Of a stretch of DNA of 28,932 nucleotides, positions 8,121 to 15,629 are shown piece after piece. This stretch comes from Clostridium sp. GTDB taxonomy: Bacteria > Bacillota > Clostridia > Clostridiales > Clostridiaceae. Made by a program: the position numbers and the translations under genes. The first letter of the stretch is position 1; every line of letters begins with the position of its first letter. The stretch covers positions 1 through 28,932 of the forward strand of contig NZ_JAHAIF010000034.1 of assembly GCF_018372875.1 (NCBI RefSeq). The letters are read 5' to 3'. The notes below the pieces were generated by a model that was not told where the DNA came from, did not search any database, and saw only the letters and a program-made list of their open reading frames with translations.

Positions 8121-8708
8121 ATGAATATATATAAGGCGATAAAAAGAGAAAAAAAGTTCTTAAAAAAGTTTTATATTTTTATGATTGTTCTTGCTATTAC
8201 TTTACCTATTATTTTATTGTTAACTGGACTTACTAATACATTTTACTTAAGTTATCTGTTATTTATTGAATTTCTTATATTTGTTGCTGTTATAAATAAA
8301 ATGAATTATTATAAATTAGATTATATTTGTAGTAATAATAAATTAAGATTTAAGAATGGGTTGCTTTCAAATGAAAGTGTGATTTTGTGTGATAAGGTTG
8401 CGTTAGTACATACTGAAAAAATGGAAGAGGATATGGAGATCATTATTGTAACTACAGTAAACTTTAAAAATAAGTCTTTAAAACCAATAGGTTCTATATT
8501 TTTTAAGAAATATCCTATAGCATCTGAGGAATATAGGAGAATTAAAGAACTTCAACCAGAGAACATATATTATTATCAAGTAATAAGAAGAGGTGGCCTT
8601 AAGAAATACATGATTTTAGATACTATATATAAAAATTGTGTGAGAGCTACATATACTGATGAATGTATTCAGAATATAAAAATAGCAAGAGGACAAACTT
8701 TAGTGTAA
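8121..8708 (+). CDS. Conserved-looking membrane protein of unknown function
   Basis: I do not recognise this 195-residue protein. A basic N-terminus (IKREKKFLKK) precedes two hydrophobic helices at about residues 17-37 and 41-60. A soluble C-terminal part follows, rich in alternating beta-like segments (LDYICSNNKLRFKNGLLSNES, MEIIIVTTVNF) and including IGSIFFKKYP. The layout of two short helices plus a compact beta domain resembles bacterial PH-like (YdbS-type) membrane proteins, but that is only a shape comparison. I chose ATG 8121, which has GGGGGAAGG just upstream, over the in-frame ATG at 8103 inside a hairpin. It lies between prfA and sua5 on the same strand, 17 bases before the sua5 start, so is probably co-transcribed. 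Confidence 0.75.
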   Translation: MNIYKAIKREKKFLKKFYIFMIVLAITLPIILLLTGLTNTFYLSYLLFIEFLIFVAVINKMNYYKLDYICSNNKLRFKNGLLSNESVILCDKVALVHTEKMEEDMEIIIVTTVNFKNKSLKPIGSIFFKKYPIASEEYRRIKELQPENIYYYQVIRRGGLKKYMILDTIYKNCVRATYTDECIQNIKIARGQTLV

Positions 8709-8725
8709 AGAAGGAAGGAATAAGC

Positions 8726-9775
8726 TTGGAAACAAAAGTAGCCATAGTTAATAGTTTAGAGAAGGATTTAATATACATAAAAGAAGCAGCAGAAGTAATA
8801 AGGTCTGGAGGTATTGTAGCATTTCCAACAGAAACAGTATATGGATTGGGAGCTAATGCTTTAGATGAAAATGGAGTTCAAAAAATATTTATTGCAAAGG
8901 GTAGACCTCAGGATAATCCTTTAATAGTTCATGTTGCAAGTAAAGAAATAAGTGATTTGGTAGAAGAAGTTCCAAAGATAGCAAAAAAGATAATGGATAA
9001 ATTTTGGCCAGGACCAATAACTATTATAATGAAGAAAAAAAATATAATTCCTAATGTAACTAGTGCTAATTTAGATACAATAGGGATAAGAATGCCAAGT
9101 AACGACATTGCCCTTAAATTAATAGAACTTGCTAATACACCTATTGCAGCACCTTCTGCAAATATTAGTGGCAGACCAAGCCCTACTGATATAGAAAGGT
9201 GTGTAGAAGATTTAAGGGGAAGGGTAGACTATATTATTGGTGGAGAAAAGAGTGAAGTAGGAGTAGAGTCCACTATAGTAGACTGTACGGTTACTCCTCC
9301 TATGGTATTAAGACCAGGTGGAATAACATTAGAGATGCTAAGAGAAATTGACCCTAGTATAGAAATTGATAAAGCTATAATGGAAAAACCAAGCCAGGAC
9401 TTTAAGCCAAAGGCACCTGGAATGAAATATCGTCATTATGCACCAAATGCAAAAGTTAAAATTATAAAAGGAAATAGAAAAAAAACTGTTGAAAAAATTA
9501 ATCAGTTGGTACACAATTATATAGATGAAGGTAAAAAGGTTGGAATTCTATCTTCTAAGGAAAACTCATCTCACTATAAATTAGGTGAGGTACTAGTGGT
9601 TGGAAGTAAGGAAAATCTATCTGAAGTAGCCCAAAATTTATTTGAAGCACTAAGAAGTTTAGATGATAAAAATGTTGATATAATTCTTGCAGAGGCTTAT
9701 GATGAAGAAGGGGTGGGCTTAGCTATAATGAATAGATTACAGAAGTCTGCAGGTTTTGATATTATAAATGTTTAG
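8726..9775 (+). CDS. sua5: L-threonylcarbamoyladenylate synthase, Sua5 type
   Basis: The 349-residue protein makes threonylcarbamoyl-AMP from Thr, bicarbonate and ATP, the first step of tRNA t6A37 formation. The N-terminal YrdC fold shows SGGIVAFPTETVYGLGANA, KGRPQDNPLIVHV, FWPGPITI and PSANISGRPSPT. After a linker with PKAPGMKYRHYAP, typical of Sua5 and absent from short TsaC proteins, comes a C-terminal Rossmann-like domain (VGILSS... to the end). The TTG start at 8726 is set by AAGGAAGG 6 bases upstream; an in-frame ATG at 8663 would overlap the previous gene by 46 bases and lacks a ribosome site. The stop is 12 bases before the ywlE start. Also called ywlC in Bacillus, where ywlE is likewise nearby. 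Confidence 0.95.
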   Translation: METKVAIVNSLEKDLIYIKEAAEVIRSGGIVAFPTETVYGLGANALDENGVQKIFIAKGRPQDNPLIVHVASKEISDLVEEVPKIAKKIMDKFWPGPITIIMKKKNIIPNVTSANLDTIGIRMPSNDIALKLIELANTPIAAPSANISGRPSPTDIERCVEDLRGRVDYIIGGEKSEVGVESTIVDCTVTPPMVLRPGGITLEMLREIDPSIEIDKAIMEKPSQDFKPKAPGMKYRHYAPNAKVKIIKGNRKKTVEKINQLVHNYIDEGKKVGILSSKENSSHYKLGEVLVVGSKENLSEVAQNLFEALRSLDDKNVDIILAEAYDEEGVGLAIMNRLQKSAGFDIINV

Positions 9776-9787
9776 TTGGAGGTAAAT

Positions 9788-10231
9788 ATGAAAGTTCTCT
9801 TTGTATGCACAGGAAATACTTGTAGAAGTAATATGGCAGAAGCTGTTTTTAACAGCTTAAATACAGATGATAATATTACCTCAAATTCAGCTGGAATATC
9901 AATTTTACCAGGAAGTAATGTAAGTAAGGAATCAGCTGAATTAATTTATAGAGAACTTAAACTTGATTTGAAAAATAAAAAAGCTAAACAAATAGAAAAT
10001 GAATTACTAGAAGAATCAGACTTAGTTTTAGCCATGACTAAGTGTGAGAGAGATTATTTAATAAAATATTATAAGAACTATAAGAATAAGATATTTACTT
10101 TATCTGAGTATGTTGGCGTAGAGGGTGAAATTAAAGATCCTTACGGTGGCACAGTTTCTGTTTATAAAAACACTTACAATCAGATAAGGGAATTAGTATC
10201 TTTATTATTGTCAAAAATAAAGAAAGATTAA
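9788..10231 (+). CDS. ywlE: Low-molecular-weight phosphatase, YwlE-like protein-arginine phosphatase
   Basis: The 147-residue protein has the LMW-PTP loop CTGNTCRS (C7 to S14), with nucleophile C7 and R13 for phosphate binding, and a general acid in DPYGGTVSVY (D117). Thr at position 11 of the loop is the residue that marks arginine phosphatases such as Bacillus YwlE, where tyrosine phosphatases carry Ile. I therefore infer dephosphorylation of phospho-arginine. No McsB-type arginine kinase lies in this window, so the partner is unconfirmed. The ATG at 9788 follows GGAGGT at ideal spacing. It overlaps a terminator at its 3' end. Confidence 0.9.
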   Translation: MKVLFVCTGNTCRSNMAEAVFNSLNTDDNITSNSAGISILPGSNVSKESAELIYRELKLDLKNKKAKQIENELLEESDLVLAMTKCERDYLIKYYKNYKNKIFTLSEYVGVEGEIKDPYGGTVSVYKNTYNQIRELVSLLLSKIKKD

Positions 10232-10261
10232 GGTATGTATATGCCTATTCTTTCTTTTTTT
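10219..10261 (+). terminator. Terminator or attenuator between ywlE and rpiB
   Basis: An AAAGAAAGA / TCTTTCTTT stem, with an inner AGGTAT / ATGCCT segment and a small bulge, is followed by a T-run (TTTCTTTTTTT). It begins inside the last ywlE codons. It probably lowers transcription into rpiB and upp. Confidence 0.7.
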
Positions 10262-10291
10262 ATGAATATACATAACAATGGAGGTGGCACT

Positions 10292-10741
10292 ATGAAAATA
10301 GCTTTAGGAGCAGATCATGGTGGATTTGAGTTAAAAGAGGAAATTATATCTTATCTAAAAGAGAATGGGTATGATGTAGAGGATTTTGGTACATATTCTA
10401 AAGAGTCATGTGATTATCCTGACTATGCATTAAAGGCAGCAGAAGCTGTTGCATCAAAGGAATGTGATCTTGGAATTCTAATTTGTGGAACAGGAATAGG
10501 TATAAGTATTGCAGCTAATAAGGTTCCAGGAATAAGAGCAGCTTTATGCTCAGATACTTTTAGTGCACATGCAACAAGAGAGCATAATGATGCAAATATA
10601 TTAGCATTAGGTGCAAGAGTTGTTGGACCTGGATTAGCACTAGATATAGTAAAAACATTCTTAGGTGCTAAATTTGAAGGTGATAGACATCTAGCAAGAA
10701 TAAATAAAATAACTGAGATTGAAAAAAAATATTATAAATAA
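10292..10741 (+). CDS. rpiB: Ribose-5-phosphate isomerase B
   Basis: The 149-residue enzyme of the RpiB/LacA/LacB family interconverts ribulose-5-P and ribose-5-P. MKIALGADHGGFELK carries the D8-H9 pair. ILICGTGIGISIAANK carries the catalytic base C65 and the T67-G-x-G phosphate loop. REHNDANILALGAR carries H98 and the N-D-A-N motif of the active site. I chose the ATG at 10292 because GGAGGTGG lies 8 bases upstream; the frame is open further back (an ATG at 10235), but that part is the terminator and has no ribosome site. It lies 16 bases before upp, and ribose-5-P feeds PRPP, the co-substrate of Upp. Confidence 0.95.
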   Translation: MKIALGADHGGFELKEEIISYLKENGYDVEDFGTYSKESCDYPDYALKAAEAVASKECDLGILICGTGIGISIAANKVPGIRAALCSDTFSAHATREHNDANILALGARVVGPGLALDIVKTFLGAKFEGDRHLARINKITEIEKKYYK

Positions 10742-10757
10742 CTTGGAGGGATAAGAA

Positions 10758-11387
10758 ATGAGTAAAGTAGTTGAAATCAATCATCCGCTAATACTACATA
10801 AGTTAGCATTTATTAGAAGTAAGGACACAGGATCTAAAGACTTCAGACAATTAGTAAGTGAAGTTGCCATGTTAATGGGGTATGAAGTAACTAGAGATTT
10901 TAGCATGGAAGAAGTAGAAATTGAAACACCAATTTGTAAGACTAAATGTAAGATGTTAGCAGGTAAGAAGGTTGCTATAGTTCCTATATTAAGAGCTGGA
11001 CTAGGTATGGTAGATGGAATGTTAAGTTTAATTCCTGCAGCTAAGGTTGGACATATAGGTTTATATAGAGATGAAGAAACTTTAAAGCCAGTTGAGTATT
11101 TCTGTAAGTTACCACAAGATATAGCTGAAAGAGAAGTAATAGTTGTTGACCCAATGCTAGCAACTGGAGGATCTGCAGCTGATGCCTTAACTTTATTAAA
11201 GCAAAGAGGAGCTAAGAATTTAAGACTTGCTTGTTTAATTTCATCTCCAGAAGGAATAAAAGCAGTACAAGAAGCACATCCAGATGTAGATATATACGTA
11301 GCTTCAATAGATGAAAAGTTAAACGAAAAAGGATATATAGTACCTGGTCTTGGGGATGCAGGGGATAGACTATTTGGAACTAAATAG
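10758..11387 (+). CDS. upp: Uracil phosphoribosyltransferase
   Basis: The 209-residue pyrimidine-salvage enzyme makes UMP from uracil and PRPP. Family features are the opening [36 protein letters not shown] (75-87), the PRPP-binding loop [18 protein letters not shown] (127-144) and the C-terminal [13 protein letters not shown], which binds uracil. The ATG at 10758 follows TTGGAGGG. It is the last gene of the prfA-to-upp run and is followed by a good terminator. Confidence 0.97.
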   Translation: MSKVVEINHPLILHKLAFIRSKDTGSKDFRQLVSEVAMLMGYEVTRDFSMEEVEIETPICKTKCKMLAGKKVAIVPILRAGLGMVDGMLSLIPAAKVGHIGLYRDEETLKPVEYFCKLPQDIAEREVIVVDPMLATGGSAADALTLLKQRGAKNLRLACLISSPEGIKAVQEAHPDVDIYVASIDEKLNEKGYIVPGLGDAGDRLFGTK

Positions 11388-11416
11388 TTAATATATAAAT
11401 TAAATAGTTAAGGGGG

Positions 11417-11448
11417 GAGAAATTGCTTTGCAATTTCTCTTTATTTTT
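11417..11448 (+). terminator. Rho-independent terminator of the prfA-upp operon
   Basis: A perfect 10-bp stem, GAGAAATTGC / GCAATTTCTC, with a TTT loop, is followed by TTTATTTTT. It lies 29 bases after the upp stop. Confidence 0.92.
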
Positions 11449-11473
11449 CATTACCTTAAGTATGAAAGGAATA

Positions 11474-11527
11474 GATATTTATTTTTTGCGACTTGGATCT
11501 TGCCATGGAACAAGGAAAATAAATATC
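11474..11527. repeat. 12-bp perfect inverted repeat enclosing a 30-base GC-richer core
   Basis: GATATTTATTTT (11474-11485) is mirrored by AAAATAAATATC (11516-11527). The core includes a further CTTG / CAAG pairing and a CCATGG near-palindrome, so the whole can fold as an extended stem-loop. There is no T-run after it, so it is not an ordinary terminator. Lying between the upp terminator and the next promoter, it is untranslated and may be unexpressed. Function unknown. Confidence 0.6.
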
Positions 11528-11559
11528 AACATAACCCGTTTTATGAAAATATACAGTGA

Positions 11560-11588
11560 TTTACAGAGATATTAAACTAATATATAAT
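11560..11588 (+). promoter_or_regulatory. Sigma-A promoter of the dCMP deaminase gene
   Basis: TTTACA (11560-11565) and TATAAT (11583-11588) are separated by exactly 17 bases, 45 bases before the start codon. Confidence 0.8.
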
Positions 11589-11633
11589 TTAATAAGAATA
11601 TAAAAATTATATTTAGTAAATAAGGAGTAGGTT

Positions 11634-12128
11634 ATGAGAAGAAGAGATAAGGATAATTATTATCTTGATATAGCGGAAACTGTGGCAGAAAGAGGGACGT
11701 GCTTAAGAAGAAATTATGGATCTATAATAGTGAAAAATGATGAGATAATTTCTACTGGATATACTGGAGCACCAAGGGGAAGAAAAAATTGTATAGATAT
11801 GCAAACCTGCATTAGAGAAAAACTAAATGTTAAAAGAGGTACTCATTACGAGTTGTGTAGAAGCGTACATAGTGAAGCTAATGCTATCATTAGTGCTTCA
11901 AGAAGAGATATGATTGGAGCAACATTATATTTAGTAGGTAAAGACGCTAACACTAAAGAGTATGTAAAAGATGCCAATTCCTGCTCCATGTGCAAAAGAA
12001 TGATAATAAATTCAGGCATAGAAAATGTAATTATTAGAGATAGTAAAAGTGAGTATAGAGTTATAGATGTTTCATCATGGGTTGATGAGGATGATTCATT
12101 AGCAATAAGTAAAGAATTTGGATATTAA
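11634..12128 (+). CDS. Deoxycytidylate deaminase family protein (ComEB-like)
   Basis: The 164-residue zinc-dependent deaminase probably converts dCMP to dUMP for dTMP synthesis. The zinc and catalytic motif HSEANAI (H79, catalytic E81) and the distal CSMC pair (C117, C120) are present, with GYTGAPRGRKNC upstream as in dCMP deaminases. Residues 46-76 (PRGRKNCIDMQTCIREKLN to LCRSVHSE) match the insert that carries a second zinc site in this family, with C53, C59 and C75 as candidate ligands. The ATG at 11634 follows AAGGAG. In Bacillus the homologue comEB sits in a competence operon, but no competence genes are nearby, so I infer only a nucleotide-metabolism role. It is likely co-transcribed with the epimerase gene 24 bases downstream. 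Confidence 0.9.
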   Translation: MRRRDKDNYYLDIAETVAERGTCLRRNYGSIIVKNDEIISTGYTGAPRGRKNCIDMQTCIREKLNVKRGTHYELCRSVHSEANAIISASRRDMIGATLYLVGKDANTKEYVKDANSCSMCKRMIINSGIENVIIRDSKSEYRVIDVSSWVDEDDSLAISKEFGY

Positions 12129-12152
12129 CAATTATATTTGGAGGTAAGTAAA

Positions 12153-13301
12153 TTGAAAAAGAAGATTATTACCATCTTTGGAACAAGACCAGAAGCAATT
12201 AAGATGGCACCGTTAGTCAAAGAATTAGAAAAAAGAGAAGAAATAGAATCTAAGGTGTGTGTTACTGCACAACATAGGGAGATGTTAGATCAGGTTCTAG
12301 AGTATTTTGAAATTAAGCCGGATTTTGATTTAAATATAATGAAAAGTAAACAATCTTTAACTGGTATTACTAATAGAGTGCTTGAAGGTTTAGAAGAGGT
12401 TTTTATAAAAGAAAAGCCAGATATGATATTAGTTCATGGAGATACAACAACTACATTTGCAGGTGCATTAGCAGCATTCTATCAACAAATAAATGTTGGT
12501 CATGTTGAAGCAGGATTAAGAACTTTTGATAAGTATTTTCCGTTTCCAGAAGAAATGAATAGAAAGTTAACAGGATCATTAGCTGATTTACACTTTGCAC
12601 CAACAAAAGGATCAAAAAATAATCTTTTAAGAGAAGGAATAAGCGAAAATGATATATATATTACAGGAAATACTGTAATAGATGCTATGCTTCATACAGT
12701 TAAGGAAGATTATAAATTTGAAAATGAAGAATTAAATAAAATAGATTATGTAAATAAGAAAGTAATAATGATAACTGCCCATAGAAGAGAAAACTGGGGA
12801 AAAGGAATAGAGAATATCTGTAAAGCATTAAATAAAATTGTAGAGGATAATAAGGATGTGGAATTAGTTTATCTAGTACATTTAAATCCTGTAGTAAAAG
12901 ATGTTGTTCATGAAAAATTAGGTGGAAACGATAGAATTCATTTATTACCACCATTAGACACAAAAGAAACACATAATTTAATGAATAAGTGTTTTATGGT
13001 AATGACTGATTCAGGTGGTTTACAAGAAGAAGCACCACACTTAGGAAAGCCAGTTTTAGTTCTTAGAGATGTTACAGAAAGGCCAGAAGCAGTAGCGTAT
13101 GGTACAGTAAAATTAGTTGGGACAGATGTAGAGAAAATTGTAAATGAAGCTAATGAATTAATTCAAAATAGAGAATCCTATGAAAAAATGAGTAAATCAG
13201 TAAATCCATATGGTGATGGTAAGGCATCAGAGAGAATTGCAGATGCCATATTAAGATATTTTGATTTAAGTGATAAAGAAGTAGAGGAATTTAAGAGATA
13301 G
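12153..13301 (+). CDS. wecB: UDP-N-acetylglucosamine 2-epimerase, non-hydrolysing
   Basis: The 382-residue cytosolic enzyme interconverts UDP-GlcNAc and UDP-ManNAc, supplying ManNAc for wall teichoic acid linkage units or other surface glycans. Signatures are the opening KKIITIFGTRPEAIKMAPLV, GDTTTTFAGALAAFY, VGHVEAGLRTFDKYFPFPEE, ITAHRRENWGKG and TDSGGLQEEAPHLGKPVLVLRDVTERPEA, the last holding the UDP-binding and allosteric residues. The TTG start at 12153 has GGAGGT 7 bases upstream; an earlier in-frame TTG at 12138 overlaps that ribosome site. Also called mnaA. No other teichoic-acid gene is visible here. The stop is 27 bases before the thl -35 region; I see no strong terminator between them. 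Confidence 0.95.
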   Translation: MKKKIITIFGTRPEAIKMAPLVKELEKREEIESKVCVTAQHREMLDQVLEYFEIKPDFDLNIMKSKQSLTGITNRVLEGLEEVFIKEKPDMILVHGDTTTTFAGALAAFYQQINVGHVEAGLRTFDKYFPFPEEMNRKLTGSLADLHFAPTKGSKNNLLREGISENDIYITGNTVIDAMLHTVKEDYKFENEELNKIDYVNKKVIMITAHRRENWGKGIENICKALNKIVEDNKDVELVYLVHLNPVVKDVVHEKLGGNDRIHLLPPLDTKETHNLMNKCFMVMTDSGGLQEEAPHLGKPVLVLRDVTERPEAVAYGTVKLVGTDVEKIVNEANELIQNRESYEKMSKSVNPYGDGKASERIADAILRYFDLSDKEVEEFKR

Positions 13302-13327
13302 TTTGTCTAAATTTTAACAAATATTCC

Positions 13328-13355
13328 TTGAAAAATATGTGAAAAATGGTATAAT
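13328..13355 (+). promoter_or_regulatory. Sigma-A promoter of thl
   Basis: TTGAAA (13328-13333) and TATAAT (13350-13355) are 16 bases apart. The layout, with an AT-rich upstream part, a TATAAT box and an AGGAGG site, resembles the well-known strong thl promoter of Clostridium acetobutylicum. A Rex-type operator lies just downstream. Confidence 0.85.
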
Positions 13356-13362
13356 TGTAATT

Positions 13363-13380
13363 GTGTTAATAGTTTAACAA
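13363..13380 (+). promoter_or_regulatory. Rex-type operator (redox repressor site) at thl
   Basis: GTGTTAATAGTTTAACAA matches the clostridial Rex consensus TTGTTAANNNNTTAACAA at 13 of 14 specified positions; the core TGTTAA-4-TTAACA is a perfect palindrome. It begins 8 bases downstream of the -10 box, around the expected transcription start, where bound Rex would block initiation. Rex releases DNA when NADH is high, so thl would rise when the cell must dispose of reductant. Rex itself is not encoded in this window. Confidence 0.85.
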
Positions 13381-13418
13381 AGATAAATGAGTTTTTTTGA
13401 ATTTAGGAGGTATATGAA

Positions 13419-14600
13419 ATGAGAGAAGTAGTTATTGCAAGTGCAGCAAGAACAGCTTTAGGTTCATTTGGTGGATCATTAAAAGATGTTCCAGCAGCAG
13501 AATTAGGAGCTATTGTAATTAAGGAAGCAGTTAAGAGAGCAGGAATAGATCCAGAACAAGTTGAAGAAGTAGTGATGGGAAATGTTATCCAAGCAGGTCT
13601 AGGACAAAACGTGGCTAGACAAGCTACTTTAAAAGCTGGGTTACCAAATGAAGTACCAGCTATGACAATAAATAAGGTTTGTGGTTCAGGTTTAAGAACT
13701 GTTGCATTAGCAGCACAAATGATTAAGGCAGGAGATGCTGATATCGTAGTTGCTGGTGGTATGGAAAATATGTCTGCGGCTCCATATGTTTTAGATAAAG
13801 CAAGATGGGGACAAAGAATGGGTGATGGAAAATTAGTTGATACAATGATAAAAGATGCTCTTTGGGATGCCTTTAATAACTACCATATGGGGGTTACAGC
13901 TGAAAATATAGCTGAACAATGGGGATTAACTAGAGAAATGCAAGATGAATTTGCAGCAGCTTCTCAAGCTAAGGCAGAAGCAGCAATAAAGGCTGGAAAA
14001 TTCAAAGATGAAATAGTTCCAGTTGTTATTCCACAAAGAAAGGGAGATCCAATAGTATTTGATACTGATGAATTCCCAAGATTCGGAACAACTGCTGAAA
14101 AATTAGCTAAATTAAAGCCAGCGTTTATTAAAGATGGTACAGTTACAGCAGGTAATGCTTCAGGAATTAATGATGGTGCAGCTGCATTTGTTATTATGAG
14201 TGCAGAAAAGGCAGCTGAATTAGGAGTTAAACCTTTAGCTAAGATTGTTTCTTATGGTTCTAAGGGATTAGATCCAGCAATAATGGGTTATGGACCATTC
14301 CATGCAACAAAGAAAGCATTAGAAGCAGCTAATTTAACTGTTGAGGATATGGATTTGATAGAAGCTAATGAAGCATTCGCAGCTCAAAGTTTAGCAGTTG
14401 CTAAAGACCTTAACTTTGATATGAGTAAGGTTAATGTAAATGGTGGAGCTATTGCTTTAGGACATCCAGTAGGAGCTTCAGGAGCTAGAATATTAACAAC
14501 TTTACTTTATGAAATGGAAAAGAGAGATGCTAAGAGAGGTTTAGCTACACTTTGTATAGGTGGTGGAATGGGAACAGCTCTTATTGTTGAAAGAGTATAA
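13419..14600 (+). CDS. thlA: Acetyl-CoA acetyltransferase (thiolase)
   Basis: The 393-residue biosynthetic-type thiolase condenses two acetyl-CoA to acetoacetyl-CoA, the first step toward butyrate or butanol in clostridia. The acyl-accepting Cys is C88 in [34 protein letters not shown] (catalytic His) and CIGGGMG (second catalytic Cys) are all present. The ATG at 13419 follows TTTAGGAGGT. Codon use is the cleanest in the window (GCA, GGA, AGA), consistent with high expression. It is monocistronic: its own promoter and Rex-type site precede it and a strong terminator follows. The rest of the butyryl-CoA pathway (crt, bcd, hbd) is not adjacent. Confidence 0.97.
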   Translation: MREVVIASAARTALGSFGGSLKDVPAAELGAIVIKEAVKRAGIDPEQVEEVVMGNVIQAGLGQNVARQATLKAGLPNEVPAMTINKVCGSGLRTVALAAQMIKAGDADIVVAGGMENMSAAPYVLDKARWGQRMGDGKLVDTMIKDALWDAFNNYHMGVTAENIAEQWGLTREMQDEFAAASQAKAEAAIKAGKFKDEIVPVVIPQRKGDPIVFDTDEFPRFGTTAEKLAKLKPAFIKDGTVTAGNASGINDGAAAFVIMSAEKAAELGVKPLAKIVSYGSKGLDPAIMGYGPFHATKKALEAANLTVEDMDLIEANEAFAAQSLAVAKDLNFDMSKVNVNGGAIALGHPVGASGARILTTLLYEMEKRDAKRGLATLCIGGGMGTALIVERV

Positions 14601-14617
14601 TATACACATATATTTAG

Positions 14618-14657
14618 GAATGTATTAGACATATTCTAATACATTCTTTTTTGTTTT
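14618..14657 (+). terminator. Rho-independent terminator of thl
   Basis: A perfect 12-bp stem, GAATGTATTAGA / TCTAATACATTC, with a 5-base loop, is followed by TTTTTTGTTTTT. Confidence 0.95.
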
Positions 14658-15271
14658 TACAAAATTAAAATTGGGAATATCACTTATTCAGATGGACGAA
14701 AAAATAGATGGTTTTACAGTGGTCTTGGCGATTTTTTTATGTAAGAAAGTTAAAAATGTAACTACTCTCTACTATTTTTTGATACTGCAAAGAAATAAAT
14801 TCTTAAAAATATGAGTATTTTCTATTAAAATAGTGATATATTATATGAGAATAGGAGAATTTCTAAAGAAAACAATACTTATTTTAAATAAATAAATGAA
14901 TAAATAGGAATAATCTGTTTCAAGATAATATTGAAAATATAGGATAAATGGTAGTTAATACGCTATAACTATGAATAAATTAAAAAAATATAATAAAATA
15001 TTTAAACAAAGTATCAAATGAAAATGTTATCAAGTGTTCGTATAGAATAATTTAATTTTCTGAATATTTAAAAAAATGAATAACTATAAATAAATTTATG
15101 TATTATTGTTGAAAATAGGAAAGTTAGCGATGTTTGTTAAGAGAATAGCTAATATCACATATATAAATTCAAAATTTAAACAATTTTAAGTCTTTTTAAG
15201 AAAAAATAAGGTTTTCTTAAAGTTTATTGTGGGTCTATAATACATAAGAGTAAACGAGAGGGGCGTGCTCA
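14658..15271. other. Gene-free AT-rich interval before the atp operon
   Basis: About 610 bases contain no open frame with a ribosome site longer than about 16 codons on either strand. There is no tRNA or rRNA and no riboswitch I recognise. The stretch is extremely AT-rich, with several short A/T runs. Near its left end is a GC-richer patch (14688-14732, containing GGTCTTGGCG followed by a run of seven Ts) that could be the tail of a decayed gene or a small RNA terminator. At its right end are the operon's -10 box and an inverted repeat (listed separately). A small RNA or long 5' leader is possible but not shown. Confidence 0.6.
15195..15241 (+). promoter_or_regulatory. atp operon promoter with overlapping inverted repeat
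   Basis: A consensus -10, TATAAT, lies at 15236-15241, 31 bases before atpI. The -35 position (about 15213-15218) is poor and falls within a 10-bp perfect inverted repeat, TTTAAGAAAA (15195-15204) / TTTTCTTAAA (15212-15221), with a 7-base gap. Such a repeat over the -35 would suit binding of a dimeric regulator. The AT-rich upstream sequence may act as an UP element. Confidence 0.6.
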
Positions 15272-15628
15272 ATGAGTAAAGAGATGAATAACTTGAAACG
15301 AAAAATCACAAAATATGATATGCTAGTTGGTTTATTTATGTCTTTAATCATTAGCTTAATATTTTCGTTTAAGCCTGCAATAGTTTTTTTCTTGGGTATA
15401 ACAGTTGGGATGCTAAATTATTTGGCAATATCATTTTCTACTATAAGGTGGATTCATAAAAATAAAATATTAATCTTAATGACATCTATTCTTAGAGTTC
15501 TTTTAGTATTAGTAGTGATATTGCCATTTATCCATAATGTTATATTAGTATTGTTCTATTTAGCTGGAATAATATTAGATCAAGGAATAAGACTTTATTG
15601 CACATTAACAGTGGAAGGAAGTGTTTAG
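15272..15628 (+). CDS. atpI: ATP synthase protein I (AtpI-like)
   Basis: The 118-residue membrane protein has four predicted helices at about residues 18-33, 35-52, 63-83 and 86-105. It matches the UncI/AtpI shape and position, first in an atp operon. AtpI is a non-stoichiometric factor reported to help c-ring assembly or Mg2+ handling; sequence conservation is low, so the call relies on topology and context. The ATG at 15272 follows GAGAGGGG. The 3' end overlaps the possible GTG start of atpB at 15621. Confidence 0.8.
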   Translation: MSKEMNNLKRKITKYDMLVGLFMSLIISLIFSFKPAIVFFLGITVGMLNYLAISFSTIRWIHKNKILILMTSILRVLLVLVVILPFIHNVILVLFYLAGIILDQGIRLYCTLTVEGSV

Positions 15629-15629
15629 G

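Noticed and set aside
14971..15021. Short basic peptide frame (MNKLKKYNKIFKQSIK) in the gap before the atp operon
   Set aside because: It has no ribosome-binding site, and Lys/Asn/Ile-rich short frames are common by chance at this base composition.
15135..15141. TTGTTAA half-site before atpI, considered as a second Rex site
   Set aside because: The other half (TTAACAA at the proper spacing) is missing, and a half-site is expected by chance in AT-rich DNA.
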